Shown piece by piece: positions 36,235 through 49,159 of a stretch of 64,000 nt of DNA. Source of the DNA: Trichobilharzia szidati (lineage: Eukaryota > Platyhelminthes > Trematoda > Strigeidida > Schistosomatidae); contig OX235273.1 in the NCBI GenBank assembly GCA_944472155.2, positions 32,337,204-32,401,203 on the forward strand, read 5' to 3'. The position numbers and the translations under genes were made by a program. The notes under the pieces were generated by a model. The model did not search any database. It was not told where the DNA came from and saw nothing but the letters and a program-made list of their open reading frames with translations. Numbering within the stretch: the first letter of the stretch is position 1; the number at the start of each line of letters is the position of its first letter.

Positions 36235-37530
36235 GTGTAGGCAGGAAATAAATAAGAAAATGACAAAAGAATAAATAAGTAGCAAATAAGAATAGATTGT
36301 TAGATATCTATCAACTCTAAATACAAATTGAGAATTAGTTTCACTAATTAGTTTTGGCCACAACATGTACTTTTAATTTTGGTCTGTTGATGATAAATGG
36401 AATTCAGGCAGATAACGAGTCAGTCAGTCAGTCAGTCACTGTCTAATATCCACAATTCAAACACTTCATATAAACGGACACAAAGCATTGATGAAGTTCG
36501 AACAAGTCATTGTTACATGGATAGAAATAACCCACAGAACTGTGGTGATGCATTAGCTGATCGTATGCACTCATGTATGTTTCTATCGAAGCCCTACATA
36601 TATGGGTAGGTCCCAACAGTTTGAACAGACGTGAAGGTGTGATGTTAGCTGATGCATGGTAAATCCTGATTAATAAATAAAAGATGGATTGTATCACTAA
36701 TTAATCATATCTGTCTATATCTTCTTATGAAGAGGTTGGGAAATGCTGAACAACTGTTTACCCATACACACATACACACACCACTGCATACTGCATATAC
36801 ACATATACTTTCAGATTCAGTTATCTACGACCACGAACTTCTAGTTGAACGTAATCTGACAAAAAGAACACTCTGTTTAAAGTGTTTAACGAAGGTAGAC
36901 TAAAATTTGTAAGTCTGAGGTCAACTTTTGATAACAACTCATACAATTTTGATTAGTTGGAGTTCATCATGAGCTGACATCAGTTATTATACGTGTTGAT
37001 ATTTGTTTCATGACTCACATGATTGGAGAATTTTTAAAAACACCAAAATGTCCTTTTTATAAATATGAACCTCTGTTATGTGAATTTTTATTAATTTTCT
37101 TGAAGAAGTTCAGAGCAGTGTGCCGAACAAAACGTTGGAATTACTCGTTCAGCAAAAATACAGGTTTCGAGAGAGAGTGTAATCATGGTGTATAAGACAA
37201 TATGAATACTTCAGAAAATAAACCAACAAATAGGGTAGAGTAGACAAAAGTTCAAGGTTGATATTGACGACAATAATAATGATTGTAAAATAATAACGAT
37301 GATGTGATGTAAACTAAAAAGTACTACTGGTGAATGATCGTGAAATAATAGGAATAATGAATATAATGAAGTGGAATGAACAGGATTTTGTAAATACGAT
37401 AACAAGTTAGAAAAGCACCGCTTAAACCCATGGTAACAAAATCATAAAAAAGGTCATAAAATCATAAGAAGTCAAAAAATGGACGTTTGTCAATGAAACA
37501 GAGGAATAGAAGAAGAAGAAAAGAAAATTT
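36235..37530. other. No supported gene
   Basis: Contains a short GTCA run near 36420 and ORFs without recognisable products. Possible 13- and 19-nt minus-strand exons near 36.32-36.38 kb could extend the membrane-protein gene but are too weak to call. Confidence 0.35.
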
Positions 37531-37539
37531 TGATAAGAG

Positions 37540-38110
37540 TTTAAAGTGTTGTCCTTATTGTAGGCCAAGGTAAACAAAGTGGTTGAACATACGTCTTCTG
37601 TATACAAAGAGTCGGTCTTCTGGTATTGATTTCAACCACTTCAGCTACTGATAGAAGACGTAGTCGAGCTCCCCTAGATAGATTACCAGGAACGCGGTAA
37701 ATAATTGGGAATGCCTGGTCAAGTTTTATCGAGTGTCCAATATCTACCAAATGGGCTAAGACTGCACTATTTACGCATTTGGTTACCTATTTACTCAACC
37801 ATACAGATATATGTTCACGTGCACTCATGGATAAAGCCCTCTGAGTACGGTCAATCTAACTAGCTCCACATGATCAGTTGAATTCATAGATACACATTGA
37901 TGAGGCCATCTTTGGTAATTTATCCTTGACTCATTGTGTTGTTATTGGATTATTTGAGAAGTTGAACACCAGTTTAGCTACAAGAAATGTTCTCTCTACT
38001 GCTCTGTTAAGTCAACATTTTAGAATATCAACTGCGATTTCTCCTTTGCAACTTAACTGAAGGTACAAAGATTTCTTATCTGCGGTATCTATCTTTACCT
38101 TATCTCAAGG
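37540..38110 (-). mobile_element. PLE fragment (GIY-YIG end), minus strand
   Basis: The minus strand reads KSLYLQLSCKGEIAVDIL, then LNRAVERTFLVAKLVFNFS, then MCIYEFN*SCGAS and RTQRALSM.AREHISVWLSK, and ends in PNLSRGARLRLLSVAEVVEI with TLCIQKTYVQPLCLPW. This is the PLE segment from after the RT through the GIY-YIG endonuclease to the C-terminus, with several stops. It faces away from the plus-strand fragment that begins about 40 bp to its right. Confidence 0.8.
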
Positions 38111-38149
38111 TATTGACATATACTTTTTAGGAAGTTTAGGATAAGATAC

Positions 38150-38475
38150 TGCTTTTGAGAACGTCAGTGTGTATTTATCAATTTACTTGCTCGTGTGGAG
38201 CAAGGTATATCGGCTGTACGCAACATCAAGTCCACAAAAGTACTCTGGAACACTGTCTAGTTTGTTTAACCAGGGAAGAAAGGAGGAATAGCAGCAGCTC
38301 TATCGTCGAACACATTGTCACCTCCTGGCATCGAAGACCCTCGCATGAATGCTTCCCAGGGCTACACAGAGTCCCTCAACTTCGTACAAAGAGACTTCGC
38401 ACACGCCATCTTCACATAGCTGAAGCATTAGCTATTCGAGATCTGAAACCGAACCTCTGCATTCAAAGGTGATAC
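38150..38475 (+). mobile_element. PLE fragment (GIY-YIG end), plus strand
   Basis: One open frame starts SVCIYQFTCSCGARYIGCTQHQ, a clear GIY-YIG endonuclease N-terminus with the CSCG pair. It continues to SIVEHIVTSWHR and ends AEALAIRDLKPNLCIQR. No RT precedes it. It is uninterrupted over 105 codons but too short to be functional. Confidence 0.8.
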
Positions 38476-38479
38476 ATAC

Positions 38480-39020
38480 ATTCGCTCACCCCACCGTGGC
38501 CAGAGTAAATTTCTTACTATAACTTTGCTTCTTTTTATTGCTTTACTGCGTAAGTTCAATATTATTATTGTTATTACTACTATTATTTTATTGTCATCAT
38601 TATTGCCATCATCCATATTTTATTACCACTCTGTTACTTTATATTAATAACATTGGTTTTTCACACAGATTTTATGTATAAACACTTTATCGCCTTTCCA
38701 ATAGTTACTGTCCATTCTACACGAGCTTTCTGATAAGTCTTTTCTCACACTTATTATGTCATGCAGACTTCTGCTTCTTTTCTAACTTACCATTAGTCAT
38801 CCTTTATAACACCTTACATTGTGTAATACATTTTTCGAGGACAAAGTTTACCTGTATCTAATTGGTCTAAAGAGTTCTTTGTTAAATATAATAAAGATCC
38901 TATAACTCATAGAATGAATCTTCGAAAAGAAAATTTTCTTCACTGTTTATGCCTTTTTCTTATCCTTCAGAAGCATTGGAAAGTTGATCTCGAGATCGCA
39001 AAAGATTTGGGGTAGACTGT
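38480..39020. other. No supported gene
   Basis: AT-rich sequence downstream of the PLE fragment, with ATT-rich runs near 38560-38640, probably PLE tail and simple sequence. Confidence 0.4.
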
Positions 39021-39029
39021 GCAGAGCGA

Positions 39030-39560
39030 GAAGATGAGCATACATCGCTCGATAAGCAGACTCTGGAAGATCTTGATTTAGTGGACGACTTACGTCTAAT
39101 GTCACATAATCCAGAAGACTTTCAGGAGAAAGTCAGAATTGGAAGCAGCAAGGATAGGACTTCAACTGAAAAAGAAAAGTTAATGCAGGCAACGACAGCA
39201 AGCACCAATCACATCCTTCGTTTATCTAGGTAGCATGGTTTCAACCTCGGGCGGTTACATGGATGACGATGTTAATACCAGAATCGAAAAGGCGACGCAG
39301 ACCTTCATCCAGCTAAAATCAGTGTATAAATCTTCCGAATTCATCACAAATTAAAAAAATATTTGGTTTTTCTTCTGTGTGGTTCAAACATTTGGTGTGT
39401 GCATCACGGGAAGCACTTCTAACGGGCCGCAGACTTCCGTCAACAGCTTCCTTCACTCCATACTGAAGATCGAATGGCCAGAAGCAATTACCAACAAGAA
39501 ACTATGAGAATAAACATGTACAACAGCATTGCAGAAAATGGATATGGATAAGTCCCACGC
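39030..39560 (+). mobile_element. RTE-like non-LTR retrotransposon fragment
   Basis: The plus strand reads LEDLDLVDDLRLMSHNPEDF at 39062-39125, a degenerate form of the RTE-clade LDFADDLALLSH catalytic box. In another frame GSMVSTSGGYMDDDVNTRIE and KATQTFIQLKSVYKS follow (39230-39340), and then LKIEWPEAITNKKL near 39465-39505. The order matches the C-terminal half of RTE (SR2-type) reverse transcriptases. It is heavily broken and 5'-truncated. Confidence 0.8.
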
Positions 39561-39569
39561 GAAGAGGAA

Positions 39570-40715
39570 TGTCAAATGAAATCGCACATCAAACCATAGG
39601 GTGTAATCCGAATGGGGAAGGATGAGTGGGTCATGAGTTTGAGAATGACAGAAGGGAGATAGTGCAGAGAGGAGATGAGAGACTGTAGGCAGTCAAGAGG
39701 CCAGCTAAAGAGGACCGCAGAAAATGAGGCAAAGTGGAGGTGAACTATTGAATTCCTACGTTACATTCAAAACCGAAAGGAAGAATAGTATTGATATAAT
39801 AATAAGCTGTGCATCTTATTGCTTTGTTGATAAGCAAGGAATCTTCGGTTTTGCAATAAGCTCATGACTGCGAGAGTCATTGATGCTCGATGTGAAGAAA
39901 TGAAAATCTTGGTCAGACGATGGTAAAAAATCAGTGGTTTGGCTGATGTGGAGATTTTCAAGGTGAAAATATGAATACCAGCCTTACAATTCAAAAAGTT
40001 GAAACGAAATAGATTGCAGGAAGAGGACCTTTCATTAAAACGGTAGGCCATACCAGTCAGTTTGTTGACACTGAAAATAATTTACCCACCAGAAAGACTT
40101 CCATAGACATTCCTATTCCAGCGTTGATAAAAGTGACCTAAAATTGAAATGAACCGTCAAAGTAAGGACAGTGTGAATAGGACAAAGTTGAACAATAATC
40201 GAATGAAATGAAAGTTGTACTCATTTTCCGGATGGAAAGTAACACTCTTCATTTAGCTGCGAAAATAATCAGCAGTATGTTTCAATCATCTTTTTCTGTG
40301 CTTACGAGTTTCATTAGCGATGAGATTAGCTGTAATAACCAACTTTTCCTTTGTTATGGAGTGCATGATGGCTATTAAATTATGCGAGGGATAATGCCTC
40401 GACTAGGAATACAAATACATGAGTGGCAGACACAGTGCCAACAAAATAGCTAATAACCTACTGTTCACCGAAAATGCAGAATCAGGTTGCGCTGACGGCA
40501 GTTTCGGTTTCCTCAGCAGAACAGGCCCATCAGCATTCGAACTCAGGATTTTCACGTTATGAAACGGGCTCATAGGGGATAAAACGGAACATTAATTCCA
40601 TTTTCTGCCGGTTGGAGATATATACAATGCAAACACCAGCCAAGGTTATCGGTTGGCAACTATTGTCACTCCTGACTTGGTGAACCTCACTGGAATCTAA
40701 TTCTAGAGAGACGTT
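39570..40715. other. No supported gene
   Basis: The first part (to about 39760) may be further decayed RTE sequence (purine-rich GAGGACCGCAGAAAATGAGG). The remainder shows no recognisable product or shared repeat. Confidence 0.35.
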
Positions 40716-40719
40716 GAAA

Positions 40720-40970
40720 TTCAAGAGCCATCATATCGGACTTCATTGGTTGAATGATATGCTAGCCCGCTTTGCACCCGCAAGTTCCTGGGTTCGAATC
40801 CTGGTAGGTGCGTAATGATGTAGAGCCTATAACTAGTGTACTCCCTGAGTTTCCATTGTTGTTAAGAACAACGTCAGATTTTGATGAAGCCTGTAATCAG
40901 TCAAATCCCTGCGACCTAAACCTTGAATATATGCAGACGTATACGTAGATGGATTGGATATTCGCTTTAA
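40720..40970 (+). mobile_element. Smα-like SINE, plus orientation
   Basis: The head contains a good B box (GGGTTCGAATCCTGG near 40790). The tail CTTGAATATATGCAGACG and ATGGATTGGATATTCGCT matches the element at 32.1-32.36 kb. The hammerhead GAAAC segment has been lost. Confidence 0.7.
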
Positions 40971-40974
40971 AACG

Positions 40975-42010
40975 TTCAAGCCATATTCCACTTAATTCTC
41001 TCCAATAATATCCGAATCAGAAACACCGAGTCAGGTGCCAATTTGACATTTGAAAAGAGAAGATCATGAAAAGCCATTTTCATCGATTGTGTATAGTCCT
41101 AGATTTCACTGAAAGAGATAAGAGAGAAACGAGTGGACAAGAGAAGAGACTGTGTAGTTTCGAAGATTAGAACCGTAATGCTGAGGAGTTACAAATAAGA
41201 AGGAGGGAACAACTGGCATGTACTCACAGATTTCCAGAGGTTATCGAATCATGTCAGATCATGAAGATGTAATCCTCCAAAACTAAGATAGAAATTCCGC
41301 TAAGCACGCACCAGTTGAAAACAGATAGATTTGCCAGAAGACGTCAGATCTGATCCCATCTGCTCTGCTGTGCTCATCTCTTCTCAGATCACCTCAGCTC
41401 CACACCAAGCAAGCGATACAAACAAGTCTCCTATTCTCACAAATTCTCACATATATACAAGGAAGCATGGACGACGCGTGAAATGCTGACAAACACGTAA
41501 TCATGAATCACTTCGATCACCTTACTCCCAAACTACCTGCCTACTTGTTATATCTGCTGAGCTGCTAATTTGTATAACGGTAATGAACTCGACTGGTACG
41601 TTAATACGCCTATTTGTCCGTTGTACCTTCCGATTCACTGAGCCACGCAAATATCAAAAGACAAGAGCTGGCCTGTCAATGTAAAATACTGTACATTTAT
41701 TATTAGGAAAACTACACATGATATTTATACATTTTTAACACAATAAAGTCGGCTCACAGTCGTGAGAAATGATTGATCGCACAATATGTGTCACAATATG
41801 CGTGAGAAAGGGTGATATACTATTTTATGCGGGATCCTATCACTACCTAACTCACTCACTCCCTCCCTCCTCTCTTTCTCACACACAGACACTCGAATTT
41901 CCGTCATGTCAACCTCACCTAGGCTGTCTGGTGACATACAATTTCTCTATTCACCTAATTCAAATGTCATCGAAAGCAATGCACTTCACTGTCATCTTCA
42001 TCTTCATACT
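40975..42010. other. No supported gene
   Basis: Non-coding to my reading, with a pyrimidine-rich CTCACTCACTCCCTCCC run near 41850. Confidence 0.4.
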
Positions 42011-42250
42011 GTCGTGGTGTGATACAGACAATCTGTGCCAACGGAATGTTATTCTCACATGTTCCCACAGTTCAATTCGACATTAGCAACAGAATACGAT
42101 GTATCTATTTGAACATGCTATTTTTTCCGTTTGATGTAAACCGAAATCACACGCTCAGTGATTGGTCAACGAATATAAACTGAACATATATAAACAGCGG
42201 TCTGATCAATGAAAATATACCTTGGCTTCAGTGTCTTACCTCCTGCTGTT
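42010..42250 (+). repeat. 83-bp-family repeat, one unit, upstream of gene copy 1
   Basis: GTGATACAGACAATCTGTGCC, CACAGTTCAATTCGACATTAGC and a TATAAACAGCGGTCTGATC tail match the repeat at 28.54 and 59.08 kb. Only one of the 83-85-bp units is present here; the copy at 59.08 kb has two. Confidence 0.8.
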
Positions 42251-43653
42251 AGAAAACGATCATCATTGAAGATCGTTGTAATGACTATTCATATTAATTT
42301 TATAATTACTGCAATTTTTGTAAGTATAGTGGAGGCGGTAGTGGTGGTGTGCGATATTTGCATGCGAATACCACCCATCACATTCATTTTCCTCATGTGC
42401 CATTGACTGAGCCAATCTGTCTACGAAGAATTGACTAGGTTTCGTAGAATGAATCCTGAATGGCACGACCTCGAATCGCTCGCTCCTTCATTCTCTCAAC
42501 CACTCACTCACTCACTCACTCACTTGCTTACTTACTGTGGTGTGCCAGGCATTGATTAGCCAGCAGCAATACTATACTATATACACATGACAGAACGAAA
42601 CCATCATTGTATAAATGCAGCTGCAGCGTGAATGATGTTTCGATTTTATTCATCCAGGAAGCATTTCACCCATTACATCAATCAATCAATCAATCAACCA
42701 ACAATCAATCAATCAATCAATTCAACTGTTCTTACTTCTACTCACTCATCATCTTCACACATTATCTTGTCAAATATTTCTCCACATCAATGTGAATCTT
42801 CATTGTACATCTTCATTGCCTACAAGTTGATGCATAACTACGATGAATTCAAGAGACAGAGAGAGGGGAGACAGGGTTTGAAACAGAGACAGGGAATAGG
42901 AAGGATGTGGTGAGTGTGTGAATAGCTTGTCGATGAATGTGAGATGTAGAGAGGAAGCGATAGAGCAGTCAATGTGTGTGTATGTGTGTGTGTGTGAATG
43001 TGAGATTGATTCACAGCTCAGGAATGCATCCGATTTATACTAGAATTAATAAGACTGTCTGTTCCCAGATTTCGCTGAGAATTTTCGCACAGCGAGCTAG
43101 CCAGCTATCTCGCTTTGTCCGCCGAATAACGCCGACTAAGCAAAGTTTGCATTTAAGAATTGCAGAATGCAAAGTGCTTTCCAATTTATGCATGTCAGTC
43201 AACCAGTCAATCAATCAATTGAAGCTATTCCAAAGTGGGGATCAAGACACATGCATCGACCCACCAACCAAATGAATAACCAACGAGCTGACGAACTAAT
43301 CAACCAACGGACGGAGGGACGGACGAACCAACCAACCAATCAACAAACCAGATGTAATGACGGACTGAGTCGCAAATACAAGGATGACTTATTTATTCAT
43401 CACATAGTGAATAGGTGAAAGGGAAAAACGAATTGCCAGGCAGGCGAGTGGGCGAGCAGAGCGAGCGAGCGATTCAGCCACCTGGCGAACAAGTCATCGA
43501 TCTTCCAAACGAGTGAGCGGTCGATCGTTCGAGTGAGCATATCAATCGAACCATTTCACATTACGCGTACTCATTGATTCTACTGATTGATTACTGATCA
43601 GCTGACTTCGAGTGTGACCACGGGTTCGCTCGACTCAGGTTAACTTCGAGGAG

Positions 43654-43661
43654 TATAAAAA
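43654..43661 (+). promoter_or_regulatory. TATA box, Cys/Gly-rich peptide gene copy 1
   Basis: TATAAAAA lies 64 nt upstream of the ATG at 43725 and is conserved in all three copies. Confidence 0.75.
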
Positions 43662-43724
43662 GCACGGTGTATGTGAGTAGTCAGCTTCAAGTTGACAGTA
43701 AACAGTTCTTCACAGTAAACGACA

Positions 43725-44334
43725 ATGCAGATGTTCACTGTATGTTAGAATACTCTGGTTGTATAATATTGTATGCCTTCCTTCCTGATGGGCATTTTCA
43801 TTTCAGCTCGTCTTAGTTGTACTCGTTGCATCACTGGGATTCGAAATGGGAGGTAAGTCTTCCTCCTGCGTCTCCTCCTGCTCCTCTTCCTACTCCACGT
43901 CATCATCAACATCAACGTCATGACCATGATCACTCGTTGACATAAATAAGAGAAGAGATAGACAATGCAGACAGACAAATAACACATTCACTCAGTAGAA
44001 ATGATGTCATTACATGCTACCTTAGTTGATGAGACAATGAATGAAGGAGTGACTGAGTTGGTGATAGAGTGAGTCAGTGGGTCAGTGGTAGTGAGTGAGT
44101 GAGTGAGTGAGTGGATGTATGAAGCAAGTAATGACTGAGTATTTAATTGTGGTGTTTTGTTGTTTTGTGATTTCAGTTATTGCAGGTCCAGTTCCAGAAC
44201 CAGCAGCAGCAAACAGTGGTTGTCCTGGCTGTCCTGGTGGATGCCCTAAATGCCGTGGAGGGTGTTGTGGATGCCGTGGATGCCGAGGTGGAAATTGTCC
44301 AGGTGGCTGCTGTAAAGGCTGCCGAAGACATTAA
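43725..44334 (+). CDS. Secreted Cys/Gly-rich small peptide, copy 1
   Basis: No known family was recognised. Three exons: 43725-43739, 43807-43852 and 44177-44334, with introns gtatgt..tttcag (67 nt) and gtaagt..tttcag (324 nt). The product is 72 residues. Exons 1-2 encode a signal peptide (MQMFTLVLVVLVASLGFEMG), probably cleaved near VIAG. The mature part has a PVPEP stretch, three Ala, then 37 residues with 12 Cys, many Gly, and Arg/Lys. The spacing is C-x2-C-x3-C-x2-C-x3-CC-x-C-x2-C-x4-C-x3-CC-x2-C, ending CKGCRRH. The composition resembles metallothioneins or disulfide-rich secreted peptides; the function is unknown. The mature sequence is identical in copy 2. A continuous frame from 44107 through exon 3 also reads as a hydrophobic leader, but this is probably the pyrimidine tract of the intron. 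Confidence 0.8.
44085..44115 (+). repeat. GAGT tetranucleotide run in intron 2, copy 1
   Basis: A run of GTGA/GAGT units lies in intron 2 of the peptide gene. The equivalent run is present in copy 2 (about 52525-52555) and is longer in copy 3 (about 61155-61195). Confidence 0.85.
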
Positions 44335-44487
44335 ACATTAACGCAGCAGACATCAATTGACTAATTAAACAGAACACCTCATTATTCAAACAAGCTTTCC
44401 TGCGTGAAGAAAATGCTGTCATCATTGATCTGAAGACGGTGGACAATGTGTACTTTTAGATAGATATCCTCTGTACAACTTACTAAT

Positions 44488-44493
44488 AATAAA
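44488..44493 (+). terminator. Poly(A) signal, peptide gene copy 1
   Basis: AATAAA lies 154 nt after the stop codon and is conserved in all copies. Confidence 0.7.
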
Positions 44494-47471
44494 TACACTT
44501 GCATTATCCAAATCACACCTTTCAGACTTCTTCTTTTTCAGTCAATTGTCTGTCAATCAGCGAAGCTCTGATTCTCCCCTCCCCTCCCCTCGCGCTCACC
44601 GAAATTAGCATCGAACCATCTTGTGTAAATTCCTCTGTGTTTCAACCAGATACTTCGTTGCTTCATCGGTTGGTCATTTAGTCAGTGAGACAGTTTGTCA
44701 GGCTGTTGGTCAGTCGAGTAGGCGTGCAGTCAGCCAGTGTGAGAGAGAGAGAGTGAGAAAGCCAGTAAGTGGCTAAGTAAGGGAGGGGGAGTGAGTAAGT
44801 AAATGAGTGAGTGAGTCATGGAGGGAGTTGGTCAGCTAGGCAGTGAATGATGTGGCGTGTTGATTTCTGCCAGTTGAATTGAGGCATGAATCTCTGCTGA
44901 ATGGAATTTAAAGCATACGAAAATATGATTCAGATATTCGGTCAAATAAACCAGCATCCATCAAAAATGGTCATTCAGCCATTCGCTAGTCAGGCAGGCG
45001 GGCAGTCAGTCAGTAAGCACGTAAGCACGTAATCAAGTCAGTAAAACAGTAATTGAGTAAGCCAGAAAGCAAGCAAGCAAGTGATTATGCAAGTAACTAC
45101 GTAATTAAATGTCCAGATTTTTAACAGAGCACTTATTTCACTGAGTAATGATTGAGTGAATTAAGTAGGTGCTTGTTTAGTTGAACACGTCTTCAGCGAG
45201 CGATGTCCACGTGAACACACTCTTCATTATTGCTTGTTTAGAGGCTGACGGTATTGACGTTCACGGATAGTACGAAGTATACTAACGCAAGATCTAATAC
45301 CCACAACTTTCATAGTATTCGTTCCGCGTAGACCGAAGACAAAGCAAAACACCCCAATGGATCGTCCAAATTACGAGATATATTTCGGGACGAAATCTGA
45401 GTGCGAGATGATTGCTTAGCTGGCTGGCTAGGGATCGTGCACGAACGTGACACGACGGACTGTTAAATGACGGACTGTTCACAGTTCAAGAACGCTGCTG
45501 ATGAATGTGTGTTAACTGACTCGAGTAATGCTGTTTCGGATGGACCATGTGCAAGAATTAATTTCCACCCAAATGAAAACCAGCTCTCAAAGAAAGTAGT
45601 CATTGACAGTATTGAGTCAGTAATCTGAACATTTTGGAGAGTGGATCTATAACTGTAGGCCTAGTGTAAATAGCTCATTTTTAAGAAACTCTGAAATTTA
45701 TGGATTTATTTTTCCTTTTAGATGAAGAATGAAACTGATTTGAAAAGTACATTATGAATCTTAAGAATTACAAATTCTTCAGGATATCTACTGAAATGCG
45801 ACATTTCTCAGAAAATGCCAAGCCTGTAGATTCTAGTAAATTTTGGGAAAGAAACGTACAATTTTAATAACCAGCATATATCGATGTTTGTGCAGTCGAA
45901 GGAATAAGGCTATCGAAATCTTGACAGTATAACCTGTCACTGCTCAAATTTCAGCATAAGTATGCAGTTATACGAATAAACTGGATTCATATGTCGTCAC
46001 TGATACGAATTTATAACAACACTGGACTGTACTCCTCCACTGAATAAATATTATTTTACTCAGTGATTTAAAACTTTTCATATGATATTTGCCTAAGAAG
46101 TATTCAGACAGAATTTCAAGCAGCATGTGTACTGGATTTCACAGCACACTTTTATCTAGGCACTAAGTGGATAGAAATGATATTTGATAGGATTAAGTTT
46201 TGAAGAAAATCGGATGTACTTTTCTAATGATTGCCATTAAAATAATGAGAAACTATTCATTTGTGGTACATAAACCGATCCATTTACCACTTAACTAGTT
46301 AAGAACTTATCAAAAAGACCAGATCAGCTCCATTCATAACAGTCGTCACAAGACGGTTGAAAAGAACAACACTGTCTGTGTCTATAGTTTTTATGCCGAT
46401 CCAGTAGAAACTAATTTCTTAATGAATAACCCACCTTCTCTTCTCCTTACAGCACCGTTCTCGACCGAAAATTCAGTTCAGCAAAATATGTTACAATTCA
46501 GGCTAGTTTCCTCAAAAAAGCAAAAGAAGTACTTTCAGTGCCAATACTGTCACTACCCAGGAACACTATTTCTATTTTAACTTCAGTGTTCGTTTACATT
46601 CAGTGCATTTATTCAAACGTTCGTCAGTTTGTTGGTATTACATTTGAACATTTATTCATGGATGTAAGTTGTTAGGCATCCCGAAAATGCAGATGAACTG
46701 TCGTGTTAAAATGTTTTAGACGTTCGTGGTTGTAGAGGTCTTACATTTAGTTCGGGGAATCCATCCAATTCGATGCCTAAATTTTGAATTTACCTAATAG
46801 ATCATCGAATGTGTTTTGCCCACTTATGACCAATCAAAGGTGAACTGACACTGTAGTCATCAAATCTCATACGATGTAAGTAAACCTCGGGAATTATACA
46901 TTATGAAAAGAAAACACGTAGTTCAGAGAAGAGTATCTTTTCGGCGAATTCATTTTCTTAGCTGTACAGTAGGAAATATATAATTGTTATTTTGCATGTA
47001 TGTGAACATTTAGTTTGTCAGTCAAAAATATAATTGGTTGTGGTTATTTCAAATAGATAGGTGAAGACTGTCAATTGGAGTTACGTAATACAAAATCGGT
47101 AAAGATGATTGGATGTTTATGAAATTAGGGTAGTACGAAATGTGATGAGTTGGCATAAACAGTTGTTAGAAAGAAGTTATTTAATAATATGAATAGTTTG
47201 ATGATTGAGTTTTACTCCGGATACGCATAGGAACAAAGTAGAGAATACGAAATCAAGTAAAAGTTCTAAATGAATAGAAGAATTAAAAGCAATTGAAAAA
47301 ACAGGCAAACAAACAAAATAATGTCATCAAAATCAACAAAGTTGTTACCATGATAGTAGAACTAGTTGAGTAATTCTCTTTTGTAAGCACAGCTTCGATT
47401 TTTATATGTGAATGGCCATAGCTTCAGCTATTACTTTTAAGGAGGCGTTTGTTGTGATGAAATGATCAGTG

Positions 47472-49159
47472 TTAACCAGGAGTTCAGTTATCGCAATCAT
47501 TAATGCACCACTATCGCCTTTTCACAACCATGCTAGATAATGCTCTTAAATCCACTTGGACAGCGTGCGCGTCGACAGACCGATGTACCAGGCTCCACAG
47601 CAGCAGATGAACTCCTGTAGACACAAATAAGTGGTCAGATGGGGGATCTTGTCCTTCATTTACACAAATGTTTTTGAAAACTCATCACATTTGTTACTAT
47701 CCTAATTCCACTAACGCCAAATTATCTTGACCGATTTTGTATTTTTGACTGACAAACTAAATGTACATATATATAAAAAACAACAAAAATATAATTGAGA
47801 CTGCATAGATACGAAAATGAAGTCACCGAAAAGATACACTTCACTTAACTCCGTGTTGAAATGTCATTAAAATTTCTGTCATGCCAACATCACCAAGGAC
47901 TGCACTGCATTGCACTGCACTGCACTGTCATCAGCATCATCTCACTACTCACAGTGACCACTAGCACTGTCACCATGCCGTCACTGCAGACTGAGTAGAT
48001 CAATCAGTCAACCAACTGTTGAGGATTACAAGCAACAAGCAAGATGTAATTAATAATAAGATTACTAAGCAAAAGTGTAGTAATAATAATAATAACAACA
48101 ACAGTAATAACGATAATATATTACCACTAATAAGTTTATCTATAAAAATAGAAATCACAGTGTTGGTTTTCATATTTCTTTCAACGGTAATGTGCTAATG
48201 ATGACAAGGTTGCGCACGTCAATCACATAATATTAATAAATCACTACCACTACAACTACAACTACCACTGACACTGCCACTGACACTGCCATTGGAACAG
48301 CAGAAGGCGAGACACGGAAGCCAAGGTCTATTTTCTTCAAGTGATTGAACAACTATTCATATCTATACAGTTTATATTCTTCAACCAATCAGTCACTGAG
48401 CGTGTGATTTTCGTTTACTAAACTAAACGACACAAAACAGAATGTTCGAATACACATATAGTATTCTGTTGCTAATGCACTCACTATTCAAGTGTGGGAA
48501 TAATATTCATACAATAACCTTATAATTCGAATGTAGGCTGTTTTATTACATGCTTTTATTCAGTGATGATTTCTATCTCAATATATTTGAACTTACTCAT
48601 TATTTATATTGTTCCACTTTGATGTTTTCAGTGCAAAGTAAATTTGGTCTGTAAATTTCACTCGACTACGCTATCTGATGTTTCACCATTTACAGATTTT
48701 TGTGTCTCATGTACATTTATTTAATTGTTTGGTAACAGGCTGTTACTCCTGAGATGGATCAGTAAACATTCCTGTGGATAAACACTGCTGATGAGTAATT
48801 GTAGCACACCAGATAGAAGTTATCAGATGTATCCTCTTCACTTATATGTGGGACACTGATTCATATGATAAATGATCATTGTCGAATTATGATCATTATT
48901 CACTGTTGGCCAATGACTGACCACAGGAAGGGCATCGAAGAGTTCTGAATAGAAATGGTACTCAGCAACATCAAGTGGTTTGAGTGTCAGGATGAACACT
49001 CACTTGTAACGATGACTGGTAGTGAACGTAGATCACGAACTGTAAGCATGTGAACATTATGGGCCATTAAATTTTACTTAAGTGACTGATGTGCTACTTA
49101 TTCAACTGTCAATATCAAACAATCATTCATGCAAGAAAATGGGGTATGAATATCATGTT
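47472..49159. other. Palindrome loop (unique spacer)
   Basis: About 1.7 kb of non-palindromic DNA between the arms. It holds AAT-rich runs near 48085, an inverted copy of the 83-bp-family repeat (48360-48520), and no supported gene. Confidence 0.8.
48360..48520 (-). repeat. 83-bp-family repeat, minus orientation, in the palindrome loop
   Basis: CAGTCACTGAGCGTGTGATTTTCG and ATAGTATTCTGTTGCTAATGC are the reverse complement of the repeat upstream of copies 1 and 3. Confidence 0.7.

Larger units (their letters stand above)
42456..47471 (+). repeat. Left arm of a giant palindrome
   Basis: The arm is the reverse complement of 49160-54129. The outer match begins at CTGAATGGCA (42456) and the inner match ends at ATGATCAGTG (47471). 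The inner 2.4 kb (45.1-47.47 kb) is almost identical to its partner. The outer part carries the peptide gene and differs mainly in simple-sequence runs and small indels. Apart from the gene, the arm holds GAGT/GTCA-type tetranucleotide runs and no other supported coding sequence. Confidence 0.95.

Noticed and set aside
43745..43987. Minus-strand 80-residue Arg-rich ORF, duplicated at 52655-52897 and 60830-61069
   Set aside because: It is antisense to exon 2 and intron 2 of the peptide gene and recurs only because the unit is duplicated; the frame of the third copy changes at its N-terminus.
44107..44334. Continuous ORF reading a hydrophobic leader (EYLIVVFCCFVISVIAG) directly into the Cys-rich peptide
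   Set aside because: The leader coincides with the pyrimidine tract and acceptor (tttcag) of intron 2, which by nature encodes hydrophobic residues. The spliced signal peptide from exons 1-2 with a TATA box is the better model.
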